DNA of 43,826 bases from Alloprevotella sp. (GCA_017476545.1 JAFUZP010000025.1:1-43826); one strand, 5' to 3'; counted from the first letter of the stretch, positions 8,469 to 17,242 are shown. Numbers and translations are program-made. The notes: generated by a model not told the origin, from the sequence alone.

Positions 8469-9485
8469 TCAGAGCCATCCGCTGGTACGATACCAGGCGA
8501 CGGCCTCTTTCACACCGCGTGCAAGGGGGTATTGCGGCTCGTAGCCGAGCTCCTCCCGGGCGGGAAGAATGTCGCAACGCCAATTGCGCTGGCGAAGTAT
8601 ATGGTACTTATCGGTGTTCAGCGTAGAGGTAGTCCCGAACAGCCCGGCGGCGGTCCCGGCTATGCCGCAGGCGGCACGGAGTACCCATAACGGAGCCTTG
8701 ACGTGCAGCACGCGGTGCACCCCCATCTCCTGCTGCAAAAGGTCGGAAAAGGCGCGGCTGCTGTATTCGCCCCCGTCGGTGAGGAAGTAGGCCCTGCCGC
8801 ATGCACCGCGCTCCAGCGCGAGAAAGGCGGCGGCGACGAGGTCGCGCACATAAATGAACGTAATGGTCTGCGGCTTGAACCCTACGGAAAAATCAACGTG
8901 GCGGGCGATACTCTGCGCCATAAGGAAGTAGTCACGCTCGCGTGGCCCATAGACACCCGTCGGACGAAGTATAACGTAATCCAGTCCGGGGACGCGCCCT
9001 AATGCCTGCTCGGCCTGCAGCTTGCTCTGTCCATAGGCCGTATCGGGAACAGGCGTGTCAGTCTCCAGAATGGGCAGACCGTCGGCTTCGCGCGCAGGAC
9101 CATAAACACTGAGACTGCTGAAATATACGAAACGGCCACGCAACGTACCCGTCTCCATCAATAGACGTGCCAGACGATCCGTCCCGACAGTGTTAATACG
9201 GAAAAAATCGTTGCGGTGGCGGCACTTTGTCGCCCCGGCAGCATGTATTACATGGTCGAAAGGGCCGCTTTCCGCCCTGAACCGCTCAAGGGATGCCCGC
9301 AATGCGGTCTCATCGTCCAAACGAAGATCAAAGAAACGGATGCGTTCGTCCTGCAGCCACTGACGGCTACTCGAACGGCGGACGGCGGCCCATACCTCAA
9401 AACCGCGTTCCAAAGCCTCCTCAACGAGGAAACTCCCGATGAAACCACTCGCTCCAGTGATGAGTATCTTCATAGTTTCTTGCAT
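8469..9485 (-). CDS. NAD(P)-dependent epimerase/dehydratase (extended SDR)
   Basis: A 338-aa Rossmann-fold enzyme. The N-terminal ITGASGFIGSFL gives the GxxGxxG nucleotide-binding motif, YFSSLSVYG supplies the catalytic Ser, and TAYGQSKLQAE gives the YxxxK pair. The C-terminal half resembles 3-beta-hydroxysteroid/dihydroflavonol reductase-like SDRs rather than sugar epimerases with known specificity. The first ATG directly follows the stop of the ABC exporter (TAAATG); a second ATG four codons on is equally plausible. Substrate unknown. Confidence 0.88.
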   Translation of the reverse strand: MQETMKILITGASGFIGSFLVEEALERGFEVWAAVRRSSSRQWLQDERIRFFDLRLDDETALRASLERFRAESGPFDHVIHAAGATKCRHRNDFFRINTVGTDRLARLLMETGTLRGRFVYFSSLSVYGPAREADGLPILETDTPVPDTAYGQSKLQAEQALGRVPGLDYVILRPTGVYGPRERDYFLMAQSIARHVDFSVGFKPQTITFIYVRDLVAAAFLALERGACGRAYFLTDGGEYSSRAFSDLLQQEMGVHRVLHVKAPLWVLRAACGIAGTAAGLFGTTSTLNTDKYHILRQRNWRCDILPAREELGYEPQYPLARGVKEAVAWYRTSGWL

Positions 9486-11324
9486 TTAGAGCTGTTGCAT
9501 ATCGTGGAGACGCTTGTAGTAGCCATCCAAAGCCAGCAGTGAGTCGTGCGTACCGCGCTCTACAATTCTTCCTTCATAGAGCACGCATATCTCGTCGGCG
9601 TTCTTTATGGTGGAGAGACGGTGCGCTATGGCGATGGTAGTGCGCGTCTTCATGAGGCGTTCCAAGGCTTCCTGAACGAGCCGCTCACTCTCCGTGTCAA
9701 GCGCACTGGTGGCCTCGTCAAGAATAAGTATGTCCGGATTTTTCAGGATGGCGCGGGCGATGGAAATCCGCTGGCGCTGCCCGCCGCTGAGACGGCAGCC
9801 CCGGTCGCCCACATTGGTATCGTAACCCTGCTCGCTCTCCATGATGAAGTCGTGCGCATTGGCCACTTTGGCGGCCTCAACCACCTGCTCCATCGTCGCG
9901 TTCTCTACGCCGAAACTGATATTATTGAAGAATGTGTCGTTAAAGAGTATAGCCTCCTGATTGACATTCCCTATAAGCCCGCGCAAGTCGGCAATGCGGA
10001 AGTCTTTCACGTTGGTGCCGTCAATGAGAATTTCGCCGCCCGTCACATCGTGGAAGCGCGGGAGTAAATCAACCAAAGTACTCTTTCCCGAACCGCTCTG
10101 CCCGACAATTGCGATAGTCTGCCCACGCCTAACGGTAAGGTTCACGTCGGTCAGTACGTCCGTCTTACCCGTATAGCTGAACGTCACCCCTTTGAATTCT
10201 ATCTTCTCCCTAAGCCCGGAAACTTTCTTCGGCGCGATAGATTCCACGATGTCATTGCGCGCGTTCAAAATCTTATTGACTCGCTCTACACTGGCCATAC
10301 CCTTAGGAATGCTGTAAGCTGCCTTTGAGAAATCCTTCAGCGGCTGGATAATGCTATAGAGTATAACCATATAGAAGATGAACTGCGGGGCATCAATCGG
10401 CGGATTGGACGTGTCAAGAATAAGTGTGCCGCCGTACCAGAGCACCAACACGATGAGGCACGTGCCCAGGAACTCACTGACAGGATGGGCTGAGGACTGA
10501 CGTATGCTCACCCGGTTGGAGGCGCGGCGGAACTCATCCGTGGATCGGTCAAAACGGTCACACATTTTATGCTCCGCCGTAAAGGCTTTGATTATCCGCA
10601 TACCGCCGAGTGTCTCTTCCAACTGCGCCATCGTTTCACTCCATTTGTTCTGTGCGTCAAGCGATTTGTGCTTCAATTTGCGCCCAATCTTACCCATAAT
10701 CCAACCCATAACGGGTAGCACGACAATGGTAAACAGGGTCAGTTCCCAGCTGGTATATATCAACACGCCGAAATAGCACACCAAAAGAATGGGGTTCTTA
10801 ATGAGCATGTCCAACGAACCGGTGATAGAGTTCTCTATCTCGTTTACGTCGCCGCTCATCCGCGCTATGATATCGCCCTTCCGCTCCTCTGAAAAAAACG
10901 AAAGAGGCAGGGAAATGATTTTGTGATATACGCTTTCCCGAATATCACGTACAATCCCGGTGCGCATCGGTACCATAATGGCGACACTCGCAAAGTAGCA
11001 GCTCGTCTTCAGCAACGTAGCCGCAATCAGGAACAGGCCAAGGAACAACAACGTGCGCGACGCGCCGTAATGGCTCATCCATTCCGAGGTATAAAAATAT
11101 AAGTTATTGATGAGGATATCCTTAAAGTTCGCCCCTTCCTGCTCCCAGGGTATGTAGGCGTACTGCTTCGTGTCGATGCGGAAAAGTATGTTCAGCATCG
11201 GCATGATGGAAATGAAGGAAAAAACGTTCAAGGCCGCCGAGAAAAAGTTAAAGACCAATGACCCGAACATGTACCGCTTATAGGGTGCGACGTAACGACG
11301 GAGAACTTTTAAGAATTCTTTCAT
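9486..11324 (-). CDS. MsbA-type ABC exporter (fused membrane and ATPase domains)
   Basis: A 612-aa half-transporter that should work as a homodimer. Residues 1-330 form the six-helix exporter domain. Residues 350-612 form the ATPase: Walker A GQSGSGKST (408-416), signature LSGGQRQRIS, Walker B ILILDEATSALD and H-loop IAHRLST. The overall layout resembles MsbA, the lipid A-core flippase. It lies between an RNase H gene and an SDR. Lipid export is likely but other exporters of this shape carry peptides or drugs. Confidence 0.93.
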   Translation of the reverse strand: MKEFLKVLRRYVAPYKRYMFGSLVFNFFSAALNVFSFISIMPMLNILFRIDTKQYAYIPWEQEGANFKDILINNLYFYTSEWMSHYGASRTLLFLGLFLIAATLLKTSCYFASVAIMVPMRTGIVRDIRESVYHKIISLPLSFFSEERKGDIIARMSGDVNEIENSITGSLDMLIKNPILLVCYFGVLIYTSWELTLFTIVVLPVMGWIMGKIGRKLKHKSLDAQNKWSETMAQLEETLGGMRIIKAFTAEHKMCDRFDRSTDEFRRASNRVSIRQSSAHPVSEFLGTCLIVLVLWYGGTLILDTSNPPIDAPQFIFYMVILYSIIQPLKDFSKAAYSIPKGMASVERVNKILNARNDIVESIAPKKVSGLREKIEFKGVTFSYTGKTDVLTDVNLTVRRGQTIAIVGQSGSGKSTLVDLLPRFHDVTGGEILIDGTNVKDFRIADLRGLIGNVNQEAILFNDTFFNNISFGVENATMEQVVEAAKVANAHDFIMESEQGYDTNVGDRGCRLSGGQRQRISIARAILKNPDILILDEATSALDTESERLVQEALERLMKTRTTIAIAHRLSTIKNADEICVLYEGRIVERGTHDSLLALDGYYKRLHDMQQL

Positions 11325-11334
11325 GGCTTCATTA

Positions 11335-12018
11335 CTATTTCCTGCCGAAGTCAGCGGGAATTTCCCCCCACTTGCCGGTTTCCCACTTCAGCAGCGGATT
11401 GGTATAGGTATGCTCCCGCAGCCACTTCTCCGCCCGGCGTATCATACTGAACACCTCTGCGGTCTTCGCGTTCTCCACTAATTTTGTCTTACACCTCCGC
11501 TGCCTGACCCACAACATGGCATTGCGGCTGTCACTATACAGCGCATCCTGTCGCCCTTCCTTATCCAAAAGGGCAAGCGCATGGACGATAGCGAGAAATT
11601 CCCCTATATTATTTGTTCCGAAGACCGGGCCGAAATGAAACAGTACCATCCCTGTGCGCAAATCCACACCGCGATACTCCATCCGGCCGGGATTGCCGGA
11701 GCAAGCGGCATCCACGGCAATGGCTTCCGCCACTACTCCCGGCGGCAACGGCAGTACGGTATCGGTCCGCCAGTCGGGCGGATTCTGCAGTCCACCTGCC
11801 GAACTGTTTGAGGTTTTCCGCACCCCGCCTCCTTTCCTGGCGGGCATTTCGGGCGCACCTTCCACAAAGGCGCACGCCGCTTCCTCACGCGTAGGGAAGG
11901 ACTTATAGCGGGCACCTTCCTGGCCGTTCACCTGCCGCTTGCAAGTTTCCCAGGATGTATAAATACCCGGCTCGCGCCCTTGCCAAACTACGTAATATTT
12001 CTCTTTCGCTTTACTCAC
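11335..12018 (-). CDS. Ribonuclease H with N-terminal viroplasmin (RHBD) domain
   Basis: A 227-aa protein with two parts. Residues 5-53 (YYVVWQGREPGIYTSWETCK and the region ending FPTREEAACAFVEG) form the small RNA/DNA-hybrid-binding viroplasmin domain of eukaryotic RNase H1 and caulimovirus proteins. Residues 95-227 form RNase HI, with the acidic residues in AIAVDAACSGNPG, NIGEFLAIVHAL and LYSDSRNAM, and a final Asp near the C-terminus. It removes RNA from RNA-DNA hybrids. The start codon is GTG; no upstream ATG fits. It lies 10 nt from the exporter and 15 nt from argS. Confidence 0.9.
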   Translation of the reverse strand: MSKAKEKYYVVWQGREPGIYTSWETCKRQVNGQEGARYKSFPTREEAACAFVEGAPEMPARKGGGVRKTSNSSAGGLQNPPDWRTDTVLPLPPGVVAEAIAVDAACSGNPGRMEYRGVDLRTGMVLFHFGPVFGTNNIGEFLAIVHALALLDKEGRQDALYSDSRNAMLWVRQRRCKTKLVENAKTAEVFSMIRRAEKWLREHTYTNPLLKWETGKWGEIPADFGRK

Positions 12019-12033
12019 CTCAACTGTAATCTA

Positions 12034-13854
12034 TCACATCCGTTCCGGCATTTCAATCCCGAGTAAATTCATTCCGAGGCGCACCACTTTGGCCACGTTC
12101 GCCGAGAGGACGAGCCGCAAGAGCCGCTTATTTTCGTCCACCTCGCGCAGAATAGGATAGTCATGGTAGAACTGGTTGTACTCTTTCACGAGGTCATAAC
12201 AATAATTGGCTATGACAGCCGGAGCGAAGTCCGTCCCGGCCTGCTGCACCACGGCCTCAAATTCGGCGGTATGCTGGATGATTTCTTCTTCTTTGACGCT
12301 CAATTCCGTATCAACTGCCAGCCGGCAGGAACGGATGTCGTTATCTATGCTGGATTTACGCAGGATAGAGCGAATTCTGGCGTATGTGTACTGAATGAAA
12401 GGCCCTGTATTACCGTTAAAGTCTATGCTCTCTTCGGGATTGAACAGCATGTTCTTTCGTGCGTCCACCTTGAGCAGGAAATACTTCAGTGCGCCCATAC
12501 CGACCACGCGCGCCACGTTCTGCTTTTCTTCCTCGCTCATATCGTCAAACTTACCTGCGGCATCCACCGTCTCACGAGCCTCGCGAATCATGCCGGCCAC
12601 GAGGTCGTCGGCATCTACCACCGTGCCTTCGCGGCTCTTCATCTTACCGTTAGGAAGTTCCACCATGCCGTAGCTGAAGTGTACAAGACCCTTGCCCCAC
12701 TCAAACCCGAGGCGGTCGAGCAACAGACTGAGTACTTGGAAATGGTAGTTCTGCTCATTGCCGACAACATACACCATCTTATTGATGTCAAAGTCGCGGA
12801 AACGCTGTGCTGCCGTACCGATATCCTGCGTCATGTAAACGCTTGTGCCGTCCGAACGGATGAGCAACTTCTGGTCAAGCCCTGCATCGGAAAGGTCGGC
12901 CCAGACGCTCCCATCATCGTGACGCTCAAAGAGTCCTTTTTCCAGCCCCTCAAATACTTTCTGCTTCCCGTCCAAATATGTCTGGCTTTCATAGTAAATT
13001 TTGTCAAAACCAACACCGAGTGCTTTATAGGTCTCGTCAAAACCCTCATAAACCCAGCCGTTCATCATCTCCCAAAGCGCGCGCACTTCTGCATCACCCT
13101 GTTCCCACTTCACCAACATCGCGCGGGCTTCCTGCATCAACGGAGCTTCCAGTTCCGCCTTTTCCTTAGCAGCGTCTGGTGTCAGGCCTGCAGCGATATA
13201 TTCTGCTGCAAGTGTGTTTATTTCCTCACGGTAGTGCTTGTCAAACAATACATAATAGTCGCCCACCAAGTGGTCACCCTTCTTACCGCTCGTAGCAGGT
13301 GTCTCCCCGTTGCCGTACTTCTGCCAGGCAAGCATAGACTTGCATATATGGATGCCCCGGTCATTGACTATATTCGTCTTGACTACCTTGTTGCCGCAGG
13401 CTTCCAACACTTGCGCCAAAGCCCAGCCGAGCAAGTTATTGCGCACATGACCCAAATGGAGCGGTTTGTTCGTATTGGGTGAAGAGTATTCCACCATTAT
13501 TAACGGACTTTCCGCCGTAACAGGCTTTATTCCGTAGGATTCGGAAGCATTTATCTCATTGAGTAAGGATACCCAGGCTGCTGGAGCGATAACGAGATTG
13601 AGGAAACCTTTCACCGCGTTCCATGAGGCGACAAGTTCCGGGTGGCTGATATGTAGGGCTTCACCTATTTCCGCTGCCGTCTGCTCCGGCCCCTTGCGGC
13701 TCATGCGCAGGAAGGGAAAAACAACAAGTGTAAGGTGACCTTCAAATTCCACGCGGGTTTTTTGTAATTGCACCTGTCCGGCGTTTACTTCCTGCCCGTA
13801 AAGTTTCCCGAGTACGTTGCAAACGGCGGTCGTTAATTGGTGTTCTATTTTCAT
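12034..13854 (-). CDS. argS: Arginyl-tRNA synthetase
   Basis: A full-length 606-aa class I synthetase. It has the N-terminal Add-1 domain (about 1-100), the HIGH-type motif SSPNTNKPLHLGHVRNN, the KMSK-type segment GKMKSREGTVVDADDL, and the C-terminal DALR anticodon-binding domain ending in LLGIEMPERM. It is the first gene of the run argS to C1B peptidase. Confidence 0.98.
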   Translation of the reverse strand: MKIEHQLTTAVCNVLGKLYGQEVNAGQVQLQKTRVEFEGHLTLVVFPFLRMSRKGPEQTAAEIGEALHISHPELVASWNAVKGFLNLVIAPAAWVSLLNEINASESYGIKPVTAESPLIMVEYSSPNTNKPLHLGHVRNNLLGWALAQVLEACGNKVVKTNIVNDRGIHICKSMLAWQKYGNGETPATSGKKGDHLVGDYYVLFDKHYREEINTLAAEYIAAGLTPDAAKEKAELEAPLMQEARAMLVKWEQGDAEVRALWEMMNGWVYEGFDETYKALGVGFDKIYYESQTYLDGKQKVFEGLEKGLFERHDDGSVWADLSDAGLDQKLLIRSDGTSVYMTQDIGTAAQRFRDFDINKMVYVVGNEQNYHFQVLSLLLDRLGFEWGKGLVHFSYGMVELPNGKMKSREGTVVDADDLVAGMIREARETVDAAGKFDDMSEEEKQNVARVVGMGALKYFLLKVDARKNMLFNPEESIDFNGNTGPFIQYTYARIRSILRKSSIDNDIRSCRLAVDTELSVKEEEIIQHTAEFEAVVQQAGTDFAPAVIANYCYDLVKEYNQFYHDYPILREVDENKRLLRLVLSANVAKVVRLGMNLLGIEMPERM

Positions 13855-14007
13855 TTTCTTCTGATTTTCTTTTCCTTACAATCCTATTTATTAAATTTTG
13901 GGTGCTAAAATACAAAAAAATATACGAACGGACGCGACGCGCGCACGCAATGTGTATTTTTCAACTACTCAACCATTGCGCGAAAACACCTTTATAAAAG
14001 ACTTTTC

Positions 14008-14095
14008 CTATCCCTAGGGATAGTTTTCCGTAACCCTATGGTTAATTTCCTGTAACGCTAGGGTTAGTAAAAAGTAACCGCAGGGATACTCTAAT
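14008..14095 (+). repeat. Intergenic 4 x 22-nt dyad array, copy 2
   Basis: Four 22-nt units begin at 14008, 14030, 14052 and 14074. Cores are CTATCCCTAGGGATA, GTAACCCTATGGTTA, GTAACGCTAGGGTTA and GTAACCGCAGGGATA. Unit 1 with its next base is a perfect 16-bp palindrome (CTATCCCTAGGGATAG) in which both arms differ symmetrically from the TAACCCTAGGGTTA form. The array sits 43 nt past the stop of the TrmH-like gene and 153 nt before argS. The rest of 13855-14138 is AT-rich and shows no gene. Confidence 0.92.
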
Positions 14096-14138
14096 AAAAT
14101 AGTCAATTATTCCTTTGGAATATACCGAACGAATTGTA

Positions 14139-14666
14139 TTACCCTATCTGACGGAAAAATTCAAAAACGACTATGCCGCCTGCTACAGATACATTAAGGG
14201 AATGCTTAGTACCGTATTGGGGAATTTCAAGCGCACCGTCACAGAAATCTACGGCAGACTGGCTCACACCGAACACCTCATGCCCGAATATAACAGCATA
14301 CTTTTTTCCTTTTTCCAATTGTACTTCGTTCAATTTTATGCTCCCGCTCACTTGCTCTGCCGCCAGAATAGTATAACCTTCTGCGCGCAATTGCTGCAAA
14401 GCATCCAGCACATCTTGAAAATATTCCCAGTCCACACTTTCCTCCGCCCCTAAGGCTGTTTTATGAATTTCCGGGGAAGGCGGACAACCGGTTATACCGC
14501 AGAGAAAAATCCTCCCTATGCGGAAAGCGTCCGCCGTGCGGAAAAAACTCCCTACATTATGGATACTGCGGATATTATCCAGTACCAGAACAAGCGGTAA
14601 CTTTTCACTTTTTTTGTACTCCGCTATGTTAAGGCGGCGCATCTCTTCAATGGTAAGTTTATGCAT
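14139..14666 (-). CDS. TrmH/SpoU-family RNA 2'-O-methyltransferase
   Basis: A 175-aa SPOUT methyltransferase with all three family motifs: NIRSIHNVGSFFRTADAF (motif 1, catalytic Arg), VIFGHEVFGVS (motif 2), and IPQYGTKHSLNVSVAGGIV (motif 3, which forms the trefoil-knot SAM pocket). There is no N-terminal substrate-binding extension as in RlmB. A tRNA or rRNA ribose target is expected; which one is not evident. It is the first gene left of the proposed origin and is directed away from it. Confidence 0.93.
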   Translation of the reverse strand: MHKLTIEEMRRLNIAEYKKSEKLPLVLVLDNIRSIHNVGSFFRTADAFRIGRIFLCGITGCPPSPEIHKTALGAEESVDWEYFQDVLDALQQLRAEGYTILAAEQVSGSIKLNEVQLEKGKKYAVIFGHEVFGVSQSAVDFCDGALEIPQYGTKHSLNVSVAGGIVVFEFFRQIG

Positions 14667-15156
14667 AATCGTTCACACGATAACAGCGTGGACTGCAAAA
14701 ATAAAAAAGTGTGTGGAAAAAATGTATATAAACCTGTGGAAAATTCATTAGAAGGAGGTGGAAAACAACATTATCAAACATTGAAAAATAACCAACATTG
14801 TTTTCCACAAAACCAACTGCCATATGCGTAAAAAATATCCTTATATCCATATAATTCTTAACACCCCAAACCTAAAAATTTTCCGCTTGAAAAATAATCC
14901 ACAGCGTTTTTAAAAAAGTGCGGTTTCATCGGATATTTTCCCTGTATTACAGCATCTTTAGATTTTATATTATACGTGGAAAATAAGTGTAAAAGTGGGT
15001 ACAAAATGTTAAGAGGGGGATAAGCAAGCGAATGGGTAAAAAAGTGTCCACTTTATCCACGCACAATTATCATCTTCATCAGTAATAAATCTTATATTCA
15101 TATCATCTAAAAATAAAATACTATAAAATTAGTATGGCCTGCGGGAGACTTGTGGA
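14667..15156. other. oriC: Putative chromosomal replication origin (oriC)
   Basis: A 490-nt AT-rich non-coding region between the TrmH-like gene and xerD. It holds DnaA-box-like 9-mers: TTTTCCACA (complement of 14712-14720 and 14735-14743; direct at 14801-14809), TTTTCCACC (complement of 14757-14765), TAATCCACA (14895-14903; complement of 15151-15159, touching the xerD stop), TTTTCCACG (complement of 14975-14983) and TTATCCACG (15053-15061). A very AT-rich stretch at about 15063-15130 could be the unwinding element. All 13 protein genes and the tRNA to the left run leftwards, and most genes to the right run rightwards. Inference; no skew plot or experiment supports it here. Confidence 0.65.
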
Positions 15157-16050
15157 TTACTTATTGCGCGGAAAGTGGCTTATGATCTGTTCGCGGAGGA
15201 AACTTCTGTCTATGTGCGTATAGATTTCCGTTGTGGCGATACTCTCGTGCCCGAGCATAGCTTGTATAGCACGCAGGTTGGCTCCCCCTTCAAGCAAGTG
15301 TGTTGCGAAACTATGTCTGAGGGTATGTGGCGATATGGTCTTCTTTATATCGGCCAGTTCGGCGTAATTTTTCAAATTGTGGAACACGGTGATGCGCGAC
15401 AGGTGCTTCTTGCGCAGGGCACTTAGGAATACATAGTCCTCTTCGCCAGGTTTCGGGGTTATTTCGCTGCGTAAAGTAAACCAATTCCGCAGTTCTTCCT
15501 GTGCTGTGTGGGAGATGGGGACGAGGCGCTGCTTGTTTCCTTTTCCGTTGGCAACACGTAGGAAACCTTCATTCATAAACAAGTCCGACATACGCAGGTT
15601 GCACAATTCGCTGACGCGTAGCCCGCAGCTGTAGAGTAGTTCTATGCAAACTTTATCACGGGCACCTTCCGTTGTATTTGTTGCTAGGGCGGCGGCCTGT
15701 ATGGCGTTGATTTCTTCTACGCTGAGGACTTCAGGCAAATGTTTCCCTATCTTCGGTGATTCAAGCAGTTCTGTCGGGTCTTCCTCAGTGTAGTTTTCCA
15801 GGAGCAGATAGCGGTAGAAGGAACGCAGGCCGCTGTGGATTCGTGCGATGGACCGTGCGGAAATTCCTATTTCGTGGAGTGTCCAGCTAAATTCGTGTAG
15901 GTCTGCCAGCGTGGCCTGCGTGAAGTTTTTCCCTTTTTCGTCCAAAAATTCTTTGTAGCGTGCCACGTCATGGATATATGCCTCACGGGTATTCTCTGAC
16001 AACCCCTTTTCAAGCAAGATATATGTTTTGTATTTATCAAATAAGTCCAT
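15157..16050 (-). CDS. xerD: Site-specific tyrosine recombinase XerC/XerD family
   Basis: Xer recombinases resolve chromosome dimers at dif. From the ATG at 16050 the protein has 297 aa, typical for XerD; the frame stays open upstream but that part is not conserved. Residues 1-85 form the SAM-like core-binding domain; the catalytic domain follows with Arg145 (SCGLRVSEL), Lys in NGKGNKQR (about 170), HTLRHSF (His242, Arg245), GHES (His268) and nucleophile Tyr277 (TEIYTHI). xerD is the better choice because of its pairing with aroQ, common in this phylum, but xerC cannot be excluded. No dif site was recognised here. Confidence 0.88.
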   Translation of the reverse strand: MDLFDKYKTYILLEKGLSENTREAYIHDVARYKEFLDEKGKNFTQATLADLHEFSWTLHEIGISARSIARIHSGLRSFYRYLLLENYTEEDPTELLESPKIGKHLPEVLSVEEINAIQAAALATNTTEGARDKVCIELLYSCGLRVSELCNLRMSDLFMNEGFLRVANGKGNKQRLVPISHTAQEELRNWFTLRSEITPKPGEEDYVFLSALRKKHLSRITVFHNLKNYAELADIKKTISPHTLRHSFATHLLEGGANLRAIQAMLGHESIATTEIYTHIDRSFLREQIISHFPRNK

Positions 16051-16101
16051 CCCCGTGAAATTGTTTTGCGGTGGGTGGGTGCAAATTTCGCGAAATGTTT
16101 T

Positions 16102-16109
16102 TAACTTTG
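16102..16109 (+). promoter_or_regulatory. -7 promoter box upstream of aroQ
   Basis: TAACTTTG matches TAnnTTTG and lies 29 nt before the aroQ ATG in the divergent xerD-aroQ gap. The -33 element is weak (TTTC at 16086-16089). Confidence 0.5.
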
Positions 16110-16138
16110 CCACACGCGACAAAGAAATTTTACTGCTT

Positions 16139-16558
16139 ATGAAATTGCTTATAATGAACGGTCCCAACCTGAACCTACTTGGTGAACGGGAACCCGGCAT
16201 ATATGGTGACGGGACCATGGAGGCATGTATGGACGAATTACGCCGGCGTTATCCTGATGTGGAACTGGATTATTTCCAAAATAACGTAGAAGGACTGCTC
16301 ATCAACAGATTGCAGGAGGCGAGAAAGGACGGTACGCAAGGCATCCTGCTCAATGCCGGTGCATATACGCACACGAGCGTGGCACTGCATGACTGCATCC
16401 GTAGTCTGAATATTCCCGTTGTGGAGATACATATAAGTAATGTACACGCGCGCGAGGAGTTCCGCCATACGTCGCTCATAGCCGCCGCCTGCAAAGGTGT
16501 GATAGGTGGATTTGGTATGGATTCCTACAGGCTTGGTATTGAAGCGTTGCGGGGATGA
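16139..16558 (+). CDS. aroQ: 3-dehydroquinate dehydratase, type II
   Basis: AroQ removes water from 3-dehydroquinate in the shikimate pathway and acts as a dodecamer in the cytosol. The 139-aa protein has the N-terminal signature NGPNLNLLGEREPGIYG with the catalytic Tyr and Arg, the LLNAGAYTHTSVAL motif (Asn) and the EIHISNVHAREEFRH motif (catalytic His). The ATG at 16139 fits the family N-terminus; an upstream in-frame extension overlaps the promoter. Its stop overlaps the next gene by ATGA. Confidence 0.96.
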   Translation: MKLLIMNGPNLNLLGEREPGIYGDGTMEACMDELRRRYPDVELDYFQNNVEGLLINRLQEARKDGTQGILLNAGAYTHTSVALHDCIRSLNIPVVEIHISNVHAREEFRHTSLIAAACKGVIGGFGMDSYRLGIEALRG

Positions 16559-17193
16559 ACATGGAGCGACTGGAGGGTTATATGCTCTCGAACAGTACGG
16601 CGGAACATCCTTACCTGCACCGCCTCTACCGGGCAACGCAGACACAGTTGCTCCGCCCCCGGATGGCATCGGGTCATCTCCAGGGGCTTTTTCTTAAAAT
16701 GGTGGCTCAACTCGTCAATCCCCGCCTGGTGCTGGAAATTGGTACGTACTCCGGCTATTCCGCCCTTGCCCTCGCTTCGGGTATGATGCCCGGAAGCAAA
16801 CTCATCACTTATGAGATAAACGATGAGCAGGAGGACTTTACGCGGCCGTGGCTGGAAGGTAGTCCGTTTCCTGCCGTGATAGAAATGCGCATAGGCGATG
16901 TGTTGGAATTGCTTCCGGCAGCCGGTGAGGCGGATTATGATATGGTTTTTATTGACGGAAACAAGCGCGATTATGTAAAATATTACGACCTCGTGCTTCC
17001 ACGCCTGCGTTCCGGCGGCATCATACTCGCGGATAATACACTCTGGGACGGGCATATTGCCGATGCAGCATACAATGATGACCCGCAAACGCAGGGTATC
17101 CTAGCTTTTAATGCGCGGGTGGCTGCGGACGACAGTGTGGAGAAACTCATTCTACCCCTGCGCGACGGATTGACAGTGATACGTAAGAAGTGA
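16555..17193 (+). CDS. Class I SAM-dependent O-methyltransferase (catechol-OMT-like family 3)
   Basis: A 212-aa protein of the O-methyltransferase family 3 fold. It shows the SAM motif I VLEIGTYSGYSALALA, an acidic motif II (ITYEINDEQ), the metal-binding segment DYDMVFIDGNKRDYVKYYD and ILADNTLWDG, typical of metal-dependent catechol-like OMTs. Substrate is unknown; in bacteria some relatives modify tRNA 5-hydroxyuridine (TrmR). The gene overlaps aroQ by 4 nt, so the two are probably co-translated. A second ATG two codons in is possible. Confidence 0.9.
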   Translation: MNMERLEGYMLSNSTAEHPYLHRLYRATQTQLLRPRMASGHLQGLFLKMVAQLVNPRLVLEIGTYSGYSALALASGMMPGSKLITYEINDEQEDFTRPWLEGSPFPAVIEMRIGDVLELLPAAGEADYDMVFIDGNKRDYVKYYDLVLPRLRSGGIILADNTLWDGHIADAAYNDDPQTQGILAFNARVAADDSVEKLILPLRDGLTVIRKK

Positions 17194-17204
17194 AAAAGTT
17201 GTAT

Positions 17205-17212
17205 TACCTTTG
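17205..17212 (+). promoter_or_regulatory. -7 promoter box upstream of rbfA
   Basis: TACCTTTG matches TAnnTTTG and lies 30 nt before the rbfA ATG. No convincing TTTG is present 19-21 nt upstream, so this is a moderate candidate for an internal promoter. Confidence 0.45.
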
Positions 17213-17242
17213 CAACCGGCAACCGATAGTTAATTTTTCGTT

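Noticed and set aside
12163-13482. Long plus-strand open frame opposite argS
   Set aside because: argS is intact and conserved on the other strand; the antisense frame has no recognisable domain and reflects codon composition. The same holds for open frames opposite the C1B peptidase (6185-7132), the glycosyltransferase (33435-34340), the glutaminyl cyclase (37295-38350) and the zinc protease (26461-27246).
14667-15156. parS centromere-like sites near the origin
   Set aside because: No TGTTNCACGTGAAACA-like 16-mer was found in or near the region; the 22-nt array dyads are a different sequence.
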